In this document: piece by piece, positions 17,326-26,347 of the stretch | Layout: every line of letters starts with the position of its first letter | Numbering within the stretch: position 1 is the stretch's first letter | DNA from: an uncultured Desulfobacter sp. | GTDB taxonomy: Bacteria > Desulfobacterota > Desulfobacteria > Desulfobacterales > Desulfobacteraceae | NCBI RefSeq assembly: GCF_963664415.1 | Contig: NZ_OY761444.1 | Coordinates: 62,001-126,000 of the forward strand | DNA: 64,000 nt | Direction: 5' to 3' | The notes under the pieces: model-generated | Told to the model about the DNA's origin: nothing | The model's input: the letters and a program-made list of their open reading frames with translations, nothing else | The model's database searches: none | Translations under genes and position numbers: made by a program

Positions 17326-18405
17326 TTATTCCGTTTGAATCAAATAAATACAGCCCAGACATAGAAAAACTATATTGCCCAACCAAGCCGCCACCACCGC
17401 CGGCAAAATCTTTGCGTAGCCCAAAGAGGCAGTAAACCCAAAGACAAACCAGTACAAAAAACAAAACCCCATGCCCACGGCAATGCCAACGGGCAGGTTG
17501 GTCTTCACAAAACCCCTCATGCCTGTAGCGGCCCCTGTCAACGCCATGATCACACAGATAAAAGGAAATGCCAGCTTACCATACATGTCCACCTTATACG
17601 TAGTGGCATCATACCCTTCGGCACTTACTTTTTGGACATACCGTCTAAGCTCGGTATAACTCATCTCATTGGTCTTTTTGGCCATGCGACCAAGATCTTC
17701 AGGATTGAGATTCAGGGTGGTGACCTTTCTGGGCTTTATAGCCACACGATAATCATCAATTTTGGGATCATACACTTGTTCAGTCACATCTTCCAGAATC
17801 CATTGCCCGTTGTCATAGCCACCTTTTTCCGCATCAATACGCCAAGCAATCTTAAAATTATCCCCCATGGTTGTGCATGTAACGCCGGCCACCGTTTTTT
17901 GAACCGGGTCAAAAAAATTAATGTGCACCAGGGTTTTGTCCGAACGGATCCAGATGTCTTTTCGACTGTGAACAACGCCTTTATTTTCAACCATCTCATG
18001 GTAGCGGATGTTGTTGGAACGTGCCATTGACAAGGGGATCAAAGTTTCACCCAGCAACACCATCAACAGTGCCAATGCACATCCGACCCAAACAGCCGGC
18101 TTGACCAAAAAATAAACGGAGATGCCCGAAGACTTCAACGCAGTAATCTCTTCGTTCCGGTTCATGAGACCAAACACGCAAATAACGGCAAGAAGCAGTC
18201 CTGCCGGAGTAAACTGAACAAACATATACGGCATCTTAAGCAGCACATACCAGAGTCCCCGGCCCAAAGAAACATCATATTCAAGCATCCTGTCCATATG
18301 CGACAAGTAATCAATGAACACAAACAAGACCATAACCAATGCCTGGATAATAATAAAAATTCGGATAAACTCTTTGAGCCAGTATTTGTGGAGGCATTTG
18401 ATCAT
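17326..18405 (-). CDS. lptG: LPS export ABC transporter permease LptG
   Basis: A 359-residue YjgP/YjgQ permease with three N-terminal and three C-terminal membrane segments flanking a periplasmic beta-jellyroll-like domain of about 170 residues. The first segment (KYWLKEFIRIFIIIQALVMV) and MNRNEEITALKSSGISVYFL, the coupling-helix region, are typical. It works with LptF and LptB to extract LPS from the inner membrane. Its start overlaps the lptF stop as ATGA. The order lptF-lptG identifies it as LptG. Confidence 0.9.
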   Translation of the reverse strand: MIKCLHKYWLKEFIRIFIIIQALVMVLFVFIDYLSHMDRMLEYDVSLGRGLWYVLLKMPYMFVQFTPAGLLLAVICVFGLMNRNEEITALKSSGISVYFLVKPAVWVGCALALLMVLLGETLIPLSMARSNNIRYHEMVENKGVVHSRKDIWIRSDKTLVHINFFDPVQKTVAGVTCTTMGDNFKIAWRIDAEKGGYDNGQWILEDVTEQVYDPKIDDYRVAIKPRKVTTLNLNPEDLGRMAKKTNEMSYTELRRYVQKVSAEGYDATTYKVDMYGKLAFPFICVIMALTGAATGMRGFVKTNLPVGIAVGMGFCFLYWFVFGFTASLGYAKILPAVVAAWLGNIVFLCLGCIYLIQTE

Positions 18406-19595
18406 GACTTTGTGGTCCCTTTTCTAAAACGCCCCATAACAGCTGCCGGAATATGTTGTATCCAAAGCGGCAGATGCACGGGCCGCTCTTTGGCATTACG
18501 GATTAAAAGAAAAATCCCAGCCCCCCCCATGACCACATTGGGCAGCCACATGCCAATGACAGGCGGATAGCGCCCGGCCTCGCCGCCGGACCAGCCAAAG
18601 GCCAGCAGCAGATAGTAAAGCAGAAAAAAACCGATTCCCATGCCCAAACCGTTTGATTTTCTTAAAGAGGAGGACTGAACGCCAAGAGGGAATGCCAACA
18701 CGCCCAAGGCAAGGCATGCAAATGGAATGGAAAATTTTTCATGCAGCACCAGCCGCGCCTCACTGTCCATTTCAGAATTTTTAAACCCCTTACGGATACG
18801 CTGGACCAGCTCATGCAGACTCATTTCATCAAAATCTTTTCTCACTTCTTTGGTCTGACTTCTCTGCATGCCGGCAAGATCGATATTGATGTCATAGTGG
18901 CCGAAATTAATACTGGTCACGGAATGATCCTGAACATTGACCTGGTTGATCATGCCGTCATACAGCCGAATAGTGTATACATCCCGGTTTTCCTGACGCA
19001 CCAGGCGCCCCCGGGGCGCCGTTGAGATGGAAACCATGTCGGCCGTTCGGCGGTCCTCAATGAATACGTCCGTCAAATCCCGGGTGTTCATGTCCACATG
19101 GGCCACATAAATCATGATCCCGTCAAGCTGACTGTTGAACTGACGTTCTTGCAGCGCCGCATCAATACTGGATCTGGCAAGCTCTATGGTTTTCACCTTC
19201 AAGGCCAGTTTCCCTTTAGGAATCCCATAAACCGTCACCCACATGGTGATTAAAAAGGTAATCATAGTGAACAAGAGAACCGGCGGTAAAAGTTTATACA
19301 AAGACATGCCGGCGCCTTTCAGGGCGATGATCTCATTTTCCCCTGACATGCGCATGACGGTCAAAAGCACCGAAACCATAGCTGACATAGGAATGGTAAA
19401 CTCCATGAAGCGCGGCAGGGTATAAGATATCAAAAGAAAGATATCCATAATACTGGCGTTATAGTTAACCACCATATTTGTGATATCCGGAATACGGGTC
19501 ATCAAAAACACCGAGGTTAAAAAAAAGGTGCTTATGGCAAAAGGTGGGATAAATTCAAAAAACAAATAGGTATGTATGCGTTTGAAAAGCTTCAT
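18402..19595 (-). CDS. lptF: LPS export ABC transporter permease LptF
   Basis: A 397-residue YjgP/YjgQ family permease. It has membrane segments near the N terminus, the coupling motif MSGENEIIALKGAGMSLYKLL (about residues 84-104), a periplasmic domain in the middle and three C-terminal segments including LALGVLAFPLGVQSS. It leads the minus-strand operon lptF-lptG-waaA-lpxK, divergent from thiamine diphosphokinase, so the promoter should lie in 19596-19678. The ATPase LptB and the bridge LptC/A are not in the window. Confidence 0.9.
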   Translation of the reverse strand: MKLFKRIHTYLFFEFIPPFAISTFFLTSVFLMTRIPDITNMVVNYNASIMDIFLLISYTLPRFMEFTIPMSAMVSVLLTVMRMSGENEIIALKGAGMSLYKLLPPVLLFTMITFLITMWVTVYGIPKGKLALKVKTIELARSSIDAALQERQFNSQLDGIMIYVAHVDMNTRDLTDVFIEDRRTADMVSISTAPRGRLVRQENRDVYTIRLYDGMINQVNVQDHSVTSINFGHYDINIDLAGMQRSQTKEVRKDFDEMSLHELVQRIRKGFKNSEMDSEARLVLHEKFSIPFACLALGVLAFPLGVQSSSLRKSNGLGMGIGFFLLYYLLLAFGWSGGEAGRYPPVIGMWLPNVVMGGAGIFLLIRNAKERPVHLPLWIQHIPAAVMGRFRKGTTKS

Positions 19596-19678
19596 CGGCT
19601 TGGAAAATAAGAGCTCCCGCTCATTGTGTCAATTAGTATTGTTTGCATTACATTATTTTTCTGGTATGAATCGATATT

Positions 19679-20320
19679 ATGAAAATAGTCATTGTAGCAA
19701 ACGGCACCCTGTGTCAAACAGACAGGCTTCTATCCCGGATACAACAAGCGGACATGGTTATTGCCGCAGACGGCGGCGCAGTTCACCTTAACCACATGGG
19801 CATTGTTCCCCGGATTATCATCGGCGATCTTGATTCCATTCCTGAAAACATCCTTTCAATGTTTAAGGAAAAACAAGTTAAAATCTTAAAGCATCCGGCA
19901 CGCAAAGACCAGACAGATATGGAATTATGTATGGAATATGCTATGACCCACGGATGTACAGACCTTCTTATTATGGGAGCAACCAGCACCCGCCTTGACC
20001 ATACCCTGGCAAATATTTTTATTCTGCGCAGACTTGCGGCCCAAGGCATACCAACCACGCTCATTGATGCACATAATGAGATTCATATTGTTGTTTCCCA
20101 TCTGACACTCACGGGCTGCCCCGGCGACCTGCTATCCGTCATCCCAATATCAGACCATGTGCAAGGATTGACCCTGGAGGGGCTGGAGTACCCATTGACA
20201 AATCAAACCCTTTGCATGGGATCAACCATGGGAATCAGCAATGTATTCACACAGGATAAAGCACACATCAGTCTTAAGTCCGGGGCGGTATTGGTCATAA
20301 AACCCAAGGAAGAGAGCTGA
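19679..20320 (+). CDS. Thiamine diphosphokinase
   Basis: A 213-residue single-domain enzyme that converts thiamine to thiamine diphosphate with ATP. IAADGGAVHL, IIGDLDSI, KDQTDMELCM and GATSTRLDHTLAN are the conserved substrate and metal motifs of the family. No TPP riboswitch-like sequence is evident in the 83-base gap upstream. It is convergent with the lipoprotein gene, 11 bases away. Confidence 0.92.
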   Translation: MKIVIVANGTLCQTDRLLSRIQQADMVIAADGGAVHLNHMGIVPRIIIGDLDSIPENILSMFKEKQVKILKHPARKDQTDMELCMEYAMTHGCTDLLIMGATSTRLDHTLANIFILRRLAAQGIPTTLIDAHNEIHIVVSHLTLTGCPGDLLSVIPISDHVQGLTLEGLEYPLTNQTLCMGSTMGISNVFTQDKAHISLKSGAVLVIKPKEES

Positions 20321-20331
20321 CCTCTGGTCTG

Positions 20332-21222
20332 TCAGGAGTCCTTTGAGGTTTCCTCTTTATCTTTGCCGGCCTCACCCTTTTCTCCTTCAGCGGGCTCCTC
20401 CTTACTTGGTGCTGGCGTATGTTCAATGATAAATTCTTCCACCTTGGCGGCAGAAACGGCAACAACCACATGATCAATGACAACTTCTTTGATCAGCCCG
20501 TCCATATAGGGGTTAAGTACGGCTTTGACCTTTTCTTTCTGAACCTTGATGCGATCAAAATCAGAAACATCATCATAGGTCAATGAAGCCAGGTACATGA
20601 TGGCGGCATCCCTGGCCCTTGGATGAAATTGAGGTACCGGCTGTTCGGGCATCAGCTCCAGAAGTTCCAAATGCATACTCAAACACAGGTAGCGATCCTG
20701 AGTGCCGGAAGAATGCTTGTTCAGATTAACGGCATAAGGTGCCATGGTAACAATCGGATTGACTTCCCCCGGGCCGCCTTTTCCCTTTTTCTGAACCGTT
20801 TTTTTCCACTCTTGCTTGTGGCCGTTTTCACCCTCAAGAATCATCAAATGTTTGCTGAGTTCAAGTACTTTGTAAAAGGCAGTGCTGTCTTTTTCCCAGA
20901 CATCGTTTATATCTGAATCCACAACGGTAAAAATAAGCTGCCCTTCATCTAAGTGCCAGGTGCCACTGGCTGTCCCTCTGGAATCAACAATTTTAGAGGT
21001 CACATCTGCAATCCTCACCGAAGATTTCCAAGTGCCTTTCATATCAATTGAGGTGAGAATATATGTGCGATTACTGAAGTAGACCCAGTTACCCAGGACC
21101 AGCTCGGTATTATCTTTTTCTTTTTCGCCACCGCACCCTGCAATACCGGCAAGGATTATGAAGATGACGGCGCAGACAACAGCCCACCTGCTCAGAAACA
21201 CATTTCCAACCTGTTGTTCCAT
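20332..21222 (-). CDS. Lipoprotein with FliL-like C-terminal domain
   Basis: The start at 21222 is chosen because GAGG lies 8 bases before it and it places a signal peptide directly before the lipobox LAGIAGC; an in-frame ATG at 21267 would add 15 residues. After the cysteine comes a beta-rich domain of about 130 residues resembling lipocalin-type repeats (GTASGTWHLDEGQLIF). The second half (YAVNLNKHSSGTQDRYLCLS, then RARDAAIMYLASLTYDDVSD) closely follows the pattern of FliL, a flagellar stator-associated protein. The tail is rich in Glu, Lys and Ser. FliL itself is normally anchored by a membrane helix, so a lipid-anchored version is unusual. No flagellar gene is nearby. Confidence 0.65.
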   Translation of the reverse strand: MEQQVGNVFLSRWAVVCAVIFIILAGIAGCGGEKEKDNTELVLGNWVYFSNRTYILTSIDMKGTWKSSVRIADVTSKIVDSRGTASGTWHLDEGQLIFTVVDSDINDVWEKDSTAFYKVLELSKHLMILEGENGHKQEWKKTVQKKGKGGPGEVNPIVTMAPYAVNLNKHSSGTQDRYLCLSMHLELLELMPEQPVPQFHPRARDAAIMYLASLTYDDVSDFDRIKVQKEKVKAVLNPYMDGLIKEVVIDHVVVAVSAAKVEEFIIEHTPAPSKEEPAEGEKGEAGKDKEETSKDS

Positions 21223-21439
21223 GACATTTCCTCGAAAAATTGACATTGGAATACGTTTGATTTTCACTTGTGATTACCTAAGCTACCATGGTCGATGTTA
21301 CGGGTCAACCAGGACAAAAACCATTGGCTGCTTGCCTCATGCCCGGATAATAGTATACAATAGCATTTTAAAAACTAAAATATCTTAAAATACCCACTTT
21401 AATGATTAAGAATCCGGACACAATAAATACAGTATAATC

Positions 21440-21943
21440 ATGGCCGTAACAGAACTAAGCAATCAAAGATGTCAAACCCTTTTGATATCAATTCGTAAAA
21501 TCATCCAGGCAGTAGACATTCATTCCAGAAAGCTGAATAAAAAATTTGGCCTGACCGGCCCCCAGCTTATTGTACTCCAGGAAATTTCCTCCCATGGCCA
21601 GATTTCCATTACCCCGCTATCCCGTGCCACAAGCTTAAGTCAGGCAACAGTAACGGATATTACCAAGCGTCTTGAGACGCGTGGATACATTGCCAGAAAA
21701 AAAAGAGAGGATGACAGGCGGGCCGTCAGTCTTTTTCTCACGGAAAAGGGTCAGGATATTATTCAGGATCTGCCACCACTGCTTCAGGAAACATTCACGG
21801 AACATTTTTCGGATATTGAAGACTGGGAGCAGATGATGATTATAAGTGCATTTGAGCGGGTGGTTAGCCTGATGGCGGCAGATAAAATAGACGCATCGCC
21901 CATCCTGCTTGCAGGCCCCATCCAACAGCCCCCCAATAGTTAA
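21440..21943 (+). CDS. MarR family transcriptional regulator
   Basis: A 167-residue winged-helix protein. FGLTGPQLIVLQEI, ISITPLSRATSLSQATVTDI (recognition helix) and KKREDDRRAVSLFLTEKG (the wing with the DxR motif) define the MarR fold. It is divergent from the FliL-like lipoprotein gene, which it could regulate, and it is followed by a strong bidirectional terminator. The ligand is unknown. Confidence 0.88.
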   Translation: MAVTELSNQRCQTLLISIRKIIQAVDIHSRKLNKKFGLTGPQLIVLQEISSHGQISITPLSRATSLSQATVTDITKRLETRGYIARKKREDDRRAVSLFLTEKGQDIIQDLPPLLQETFTEHFSDIEDWEQMMIISAFERVVSLMAADKIDASPILLAGPIQQPPNS

Positions 21944-21992
21944 ATAGAAAGTCTTTCAAGGCGTAGTGGATGGTATGTACTCAAAAAAAACT

Positions 21993-22037
21993 AAAAAGGC
22001 GTCTTTTGTTTTCCTAAAAACAAAAGACGCCTTTTTT
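21993..22037. terminator. Strong bidirectional rho-independent terminator
   Basis: The arms AAAAAGGCGTCTTTTGTTTT and the nearly perfect complement AACAAAAGACGCCTTTTTT form a long stem with a very short loop. The A-run on one side and T-run on the other allow termination from both directions. It separates marR (plus) from the HesB-like gene (minus), which end convergently. Confidence 0.9.
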
Positions 22038-22068
22038 GAAATAACACAAATAGATACGTTTTTTTAAC

Positions 22069-22380
22069 TTATCCGCAAGATCCTGAACATCCCCCACAGT
22101 TGCCGCCCTGCCCCAGATCAAGACTCGAATCAAGGCTAAACCCCATACCGTTAAAGTCTATTTTAATCATTTGTGCTTTTTCCATAAACTCTTTGTCTAC
22201 CAGAAATTTTAACCCTTTGATGTCAAAAAGGTCGTCGCTATCTTTAGGCTCATCCAGAGCCATTGCTAAAGACGGGCCCGCTCAGCCGCCGGAGTTAAGA
22301 AAAATCCGGATGGGGGACGGCTCATTCCCCTGAAAATAATTGTCGATCTGCGTTTTTGCAGCATCTGTAAGTTCAATCAT
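22069..22380 (-). CDS. HesB/IscA-like protein, predicted selenoprotein
   Basis: The reading frame starts at ATG 22380 with an AGGAG site just upstream and runs 103 codons to 22069, interrupted only by UGA at 22284-22282 (codon 33). Around it the sequence is RIFLNSGG-UGA-AGPSLAMALDEPKD, which is the A-type Fe-S carrier signature GGCxGPxLxxALDEPK with the first conserved cysteine replaced by UGA. The C terminus has the cysteine cluster CGGCSGSCG. A hairpin directly downstream (22240-22273) fits a bacterial SECIS. HesB-like selenoproteins are an established bacterial family. Ordinary gene calling would start at an internal Met (22263) and lose the N-terminal third. A nonsense mutation is the alternative, but conservation on both sides of the UGA argues against it. 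Confidence 0.85.
22240..22273 (-). promoter_or_regulatory. Candidate bacterial SECIS element
   Basis: In the mRNA, an outer stem UCUUUA/UAAAGA (22272-22267 with 22246-22241, plus a G-U pair outside) is followed by a 5-base 5' bulge GCAAU, an inner stem GGCUC/GAGCC (22261-22257 with 22251-22247) and the loop UGGAU. The loop starts 26 bases after the UGA and has a G in its second position, both in line with known bSECIS rules. Confidence 0.7.
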
Positions 22381-22543
22381 TGAAAAGACTCCTTTTATTC
22401 AGTATATAAACTCCAGGCCTTGGCCTGGTATAAACCTAAGTTTAACCATGCATTATTATGTGTCAATGTCAAGATCTTGCCTTTTTGATTCATTTGTAAC
22501 ATATTGAAGTTTTGTTATCCTTGCTTTACACGTCGATTTATTT

Positions 22544-23632
22544 ATGAACTCACCAGTGATGAAACTGTCTGTCCCCTTTATTCCGGATGAAGGCTATGCC
22601 CGATTTCTCACCCGACATGCATCAAGCCTGTCTTCCATATACTTTCCATTGCCGTCAGGACCTGTAACCGATGCAAGGGTGCGCATAGGTGAAGACCTTG
22701 CCGCTGAGACCCGCGATCTGTGCGCCACCCTGTCCTTGGTAAAGGCAATTGATAAATATGTTTTAATGAACACCCGGTTCATGCTCCCCAATGTTTATAC
22801 GAACAATACGCTTTTGTCCGGCATACTCAACGATATTGAACACCTTGACAAAAATATCGGTATAAAAGGCATCGTACTTTCAGATATGTATCTGTTGCGC
22901 GCCCTTGACCAGACAGGACATGCAATTGTTCCTCGTCTTGAACTGGTACCAGGGATAAACACCATGCTGGACAGCCCTGGCAAATTATTCTCTTTTTTTG
23001 AACTGCTTGCCTTTTCCCGTTTTAAAAAACCAGCCCGTATCGTACCGGACCGCGCTTTAAACAGAACTCCTGAAAAGTTAGCCGTTTTGTCAAAAGCTGC
23101 CCAAAATTACGCCCCGGACATACGCATTGAACTTTTAGCCAATGAGGGCTGCATTTACCAATGCCCGTTCAAGCTCAGCCATGATGCCCATATATCTCTT
23201 TCAAATACCGGGCTTGCCAGTGAAACCACATTTCAAATGAATCAAAATCTGGGATGCCAGGCCTATTTCAACTTTCGCCCCCATGCGTTTTTAAAATCCC
23301 CTTTTATCCGCCCCGAGGACATTCACCATTATCAGGGAATTGCCTACGGGATAAAGCTTTGCGGCCGTACCCGGGGCGTAAAGTTTTTAAAAAGGTGTAT
23401 CAGCGCCTATGTTAAAGAGTATTTTGACGGCAACCTTCTTGACCTGATGGATACACCGGAAATACTTGCCCGGCAATGGCACATAGACAATACCCGTTTA
23501 GGGACTCAGTTTTTCACCAGTCTTACCTCCTGTACAAAAATGTGCAAACCATGTAAGATATGTTCCAAAATATTCAACCAGGCTTCCTGGAAAAAAGACA
23601 TAACTTTCAAATCTTATAAGGACTTCCAATGA
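22544..23632 (+). CDS. Peptidase U32-like protein
   Basis: A 362-residue protein whose centre reads RIELLANEGCIYQCPFKLSHDA (about residues 203-224). This resembles the U32 family pattern in which an acidic residue, a glycine-cysteine and a second cysteine follow the TIM-barrel strand. U32 homologues include proteases and the Fe-S hydroxylase partners UbiU/UbiV. The C terminus has a cysteine cluster, CTKMCKPCKIC, that could bind metal. It overlaps galE by 4 bases. The assignment is tentative, and no enzymatic role can be given. Confidence 0.45.
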   Translation: MNSPVMKLSVPFIPDEGYARFLTRHASSLSSIYFPLPSGPVTDARVRIGEDLAAETRDLCATLSLVKAIDKYVLMNTRFMLPNVYTNNTLLSGILNDIEHLDKNIGIKGIVLSDMYLLRALDQTGHAIVPRLELVPGINTMLDSPGKLFSFFELLAFSRFKKPARIVPDRALNRTPEKLAVLSKAAQNYAPDIRIELLANEGCIYQCPFKLSHDAHISLSNTGLASETTFQMNQNLGCQAYFNFRPHAFLKSPFIRPEDIHHYQGIAYGIKLCGRTRGVKFLKRCISAYVKEYFDGNLLDLMDTPEILARQWHIDNTRLGTQFFTSLTSCTKMCKPCKICSKIFNQASWKKDITFKSYKDFQ

Positions 23633-24645
23633 AAATCCTTGTCACCGGTGGTGCCGGATATATCGGCAGTCACACCTGCGTCGAATTGCTTAACCAGGGA
23701 CATGAAGTAGTGGTCCTGGACAATCTTGTCAACTCGTCTGCCAAGGCCCTGGACCGGGTCAGAAACATTACGGGAAAAGCGTTATCGTTTTTCCAAACGG
23801 ATTTGCTGGATGAAGCCGCCACCCACGAAGTGTTCAATGCTCATGAAGATATTGAAGCCGTCATCCATTTTGCCGGGCTTAAAGCTGTGGGAGAATCCGT
23901 TTCACAGCCCCTGCGCTATTACCACAACAATATCACCGGCACTTTGAACCTGATAGCAGCCATGGAAAACGCAGGTGTTACGGCCATTGTATTTTCATCA
24001 TCGGCCACGGTTTACGGCAACCCGGCGCATCTTCCCATCACCGAAGACTTCCCGTTGTCCGTAACCAACCCTTACGGCAGAACCAAACTGATGATTGAAG
24101 AAATTTTGTCTGATCTATATACAGCCGATCCCAAATGGCACATCACCCTGCTGCGATATTTCAACCCGGTAGGGGCCCATCCGTCCGGAGAAATTGGCGA
24201 AGATCCCAGGGACATTCCCAACAATCTGATGCCTTATGTTGCCCAGGTCGCCATCGGGCAGTTACCCCGGGTCAATGTTTTCGGCAATGACTACGAGACT
24301 CCGGACGGCACAGGTGTCCGGGATTTTATCCATGTCACCGACCTTGCCAAAGGACATATCAGCTGCCTTCAAAAGCTAATGGAAAACCCTGGTGTGGGAA
24401 TTTACAACCTTGGCACCGGTCGGGGGTATTCCGTCATTGAAATGATTAAAGGATTTGAAAAAGCCTGCGGGCACAACATTCCTTACGAGATAGCTCCTCG
24501 CCGGCCGGGTGACATTGCCGCATGCTGGGCAGACCCGTCTAAAGCCGAGCGGGAACTTGGCTGGAAAGCCACCCTGGACATGGATGATATGTGCAAAGAT
24601 GCCTGGCGCTGGCAGCAGAAAAACCCAAAAGGATATGATTCATAA
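23629..24645 (+). CDS. galE: UDP-glucose 4-epimerase
   Basis: A 338-residue extended short-chain dehydrogenase. The N-terminal GGAGYIGSHTCVELL binds NAD. VIHFAGLKAVGESV, SSSATVYG and NPYGRTKLMIEE hold the Ser-Tyr-x3-Lys catalytic residues, and RYFNPVGAHPSGEIGEDP is the GalE substrate loop. It supplies UDP-galactose for LPS or exopolysaccharide. Length and motifs are fully typical. It is followed 9 bases later by a gene with a strong AAGGAGG ribosome site. Confidence 0.95.
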   Translation: MKILVTGGAGYIGSHTCVELLNQGHEVVVLDNLVNSSAKALDRVRNITGKALSFFQTDLLDEAATHEVFNAHEDIEAVIHFAGLKAVGESVSQPLRYYHNNITGTLNLIAAMENAGVTAIVFSSSATVYGNPAHLPITEDFPLSVTNPYGRTKLMIEEILSDLYTADPKWHITLLRYFNPVGAHPSGEIGEDPRDIPNNLMPYVAQVAIGQLPRVNVFGNDYETPDGTGVRDFIHVTDLAKGHISCLQKLMENPGVGIYNLGTGRGYSVIEMIKGFEKACGHNIPYEIAPRRPGDIAACWADPSKAERELGWKATLDMDDMCKDAWRWQQKNPKGYDS

Positions 24646-24654
24646 GGAGGTCGT

Positions 24655-26334
24655 ATGACTTCATTGATTACTAAATTTGAAGGCATTATCAAGACAGGTA
24701 GAATGCATTCAGATACCCTGCTGCAGATTTTAAACCTTGATGAAGATCAACAACAGGCGGTGGTTGAACAACTTGCCTTGGCCCAGGATAATGTTGCCTA
24801 TGATATTTTATCATTTCTTATGAACACCATGGGCCCCACCCACCCTCTTCGCTCGCGTCTGTATCAACTCACCATGGACAGAGCACATATGAATTTTAAA
24901 TTTGCAATGATCCTGATTAACCACACCAATCCTGCCCAACCCGGCGCCATCACGTATTTAATCAGGCACATCCTGCGCAAAGAAACCAACAAAAACTTGC
25001 TAAAGGACATTTTCCGGGCCGCAGGCCGCCTTGGCATGGAATTTCTTGTTGATGATCTGGCTGAATTTGTTTTTTACGATGATCTTGAACTACGTAAAGA
25101 AGCGATTATTGCCATGGAACGTATCGGAACCAGTAAAGCCATACAGCGTTTGGAGCAAATTGAACAGACGGACAAATGTGGTCCGGATATCCTGGAAACC
25201 CTGGCTTTTCTAAAAAGCAAACGAAAAGTAACTCCGGCACCCCAGTCCTCGAAAAAGGCAAAACCGTCCCCCCCAAAAAAACCTTATAGGCAAACCCATC
25301 AGGCTAAGTCGGAACCACTGTGTCAGGAGCCTGAAGATCCCAATTTACGGTTGCTGGTCTCCCCCAAAATTGAAGACCGCTTCAATGCATTTGAATACTA
25401 TGGAGACAAAGGGCCTGAAGTTGCAGATGCCCTGCATGACAACCTTGAAAACCAAACACCAGATCTGATCGTGAACCTGTTAAGGCTTGTTGCAAGGACT
25501 ATTCCCCAAGAATCTTTGGGCGATCTTTTAACCCTTACCGAAAGAAAAGACCTTAATAATGCGATTCGTTTTTCTTTGTATACGGCCCTGTCACATTACC
25601 CCGAATTAGAATCAACAGCGCCTATTGTAAAGGCGGTTACAGATCCGGTGATCTTTGTAAGCATGGCAGCCATCAGGGCCTTGGACACCCATTGTTCGGA
25701 TTATGTGGTTGCCGAAATCAGAAAAAAAATTGAATTCGGCACCAAAGTTGGCGAAATGCTGGCCACGACCATTTTAGATACCTGCGTGCCCCAGCTCATT
25801 GAGGCATTGATGCCCTCGGATACGTTTTCATATATCAGTTCAAATTACCTGGAATCATCTGCACCGGCCAAGGTAATTGACACCTGGGTCACCATTCTTG
25901 AAAAACGGAAACGAACCTCAACCGCTAAAAAATTTGCCCGGATAAGGGATAAACGAAACCAAACGGACCGCCCGGCATTTGTCGTTATTCATCAATCACC
26001 TACCTATCTGGATGTTTTTTCCAGGCTCATTCATGGATGCGGATTCTGTGCCCAAACGTTTTTGGGTCCCCAGGAGGCATTCGAATTCATTGTAAGTAAA
26101 AAACCGGCTGGAATCATAACAGATTTTTTTATCAGGCAGATGCGGGTCAACGATCTTGCAAGGGAAATCAGAGAATTTTATTCTAAAGAAGAAGTTCCGC
26201 TCATCGTAAGTTCTCTTCAAAGGCATTTGGATAAAAAAAATTTAGCGTCAATGTTCCAAAAATGCGGCATTAACGGATTCTGGGAATTTCCACCAAAAAC
26301 CAGCCAGATCAAATCCCTGGCCGGGGGGAAATAG
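24655..26334 (+). CDS. HEAT-repeat protein with C-terminal receiver-like domain
   Basis: A 559-residue soluble protein. Residues about 1-420 are mostly alpha-helical and include repeated units like LGMEFLVDDLAEFVFYDDLE-LRKEAIIAMERIG, typical of HEAT or PBS-lyase repeats. A Lys/Pro-rich linker lies near 195-225. The last 120 residues (FVVIHQSPTYLDVFSRLIHG, then GIITDFFI and PLIVSSLQRH) resemble a response-regulator receiver with the phospho-acceptor Asp kept but the early acidic pair missing. A signalling scaffold is plausible. It is preceded by AAGGAGG. Confidence 0.6.
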   Translation: MTSLITKFEGIIKTGRMHSDTLLQILNLDEDQQQAVVEQLALAQDNVAYDILSFLMNTMGPTHPLRSRLYQLTMDRAHMNFKFAMILINHTNPAQPGAITYLIRHILRKETNKNLLKDIFRAAGRLGMEFLVDDLAEFVFYDDLELRKEAIIAMERIGTSKAIQRLEQIEQTDKCGPDILETLAFLKSKRKVTPAPQSSKKAKPSPPKKPYRQTHQAKSEPLCQEPEDPNLRLLVSPKIEDRFNAFEYYGDKGPEVADALHDNLENQTPDLIVNLLRLVARTIPQESLGDLLTLTERKDLNNAIRFSLYTALSHYPELESTAPIVKAVTDPVIFVSMAAIRALDTHCSDYVVAEIRKKIEFGTKVGEMLATTILDTCVPQLIEALMPSDTFSYISSNYLESSAPAKVIDTWVTILEKRKRTSTAKKFARIRDKRNQTDRPAFVVIHQSPTYLDVFSRLIHGCGFCAQTFLGPQEAFEFIVSKKPAGIITDFFIRQMRVNDLAREIREFYSKEEVPLIVSSLQRHLDKKNLASMFQKCGINGFWEFPPKTSQIKSLAGGK

Positions 26335-26347
26335 TCAGGTTTAGGTG

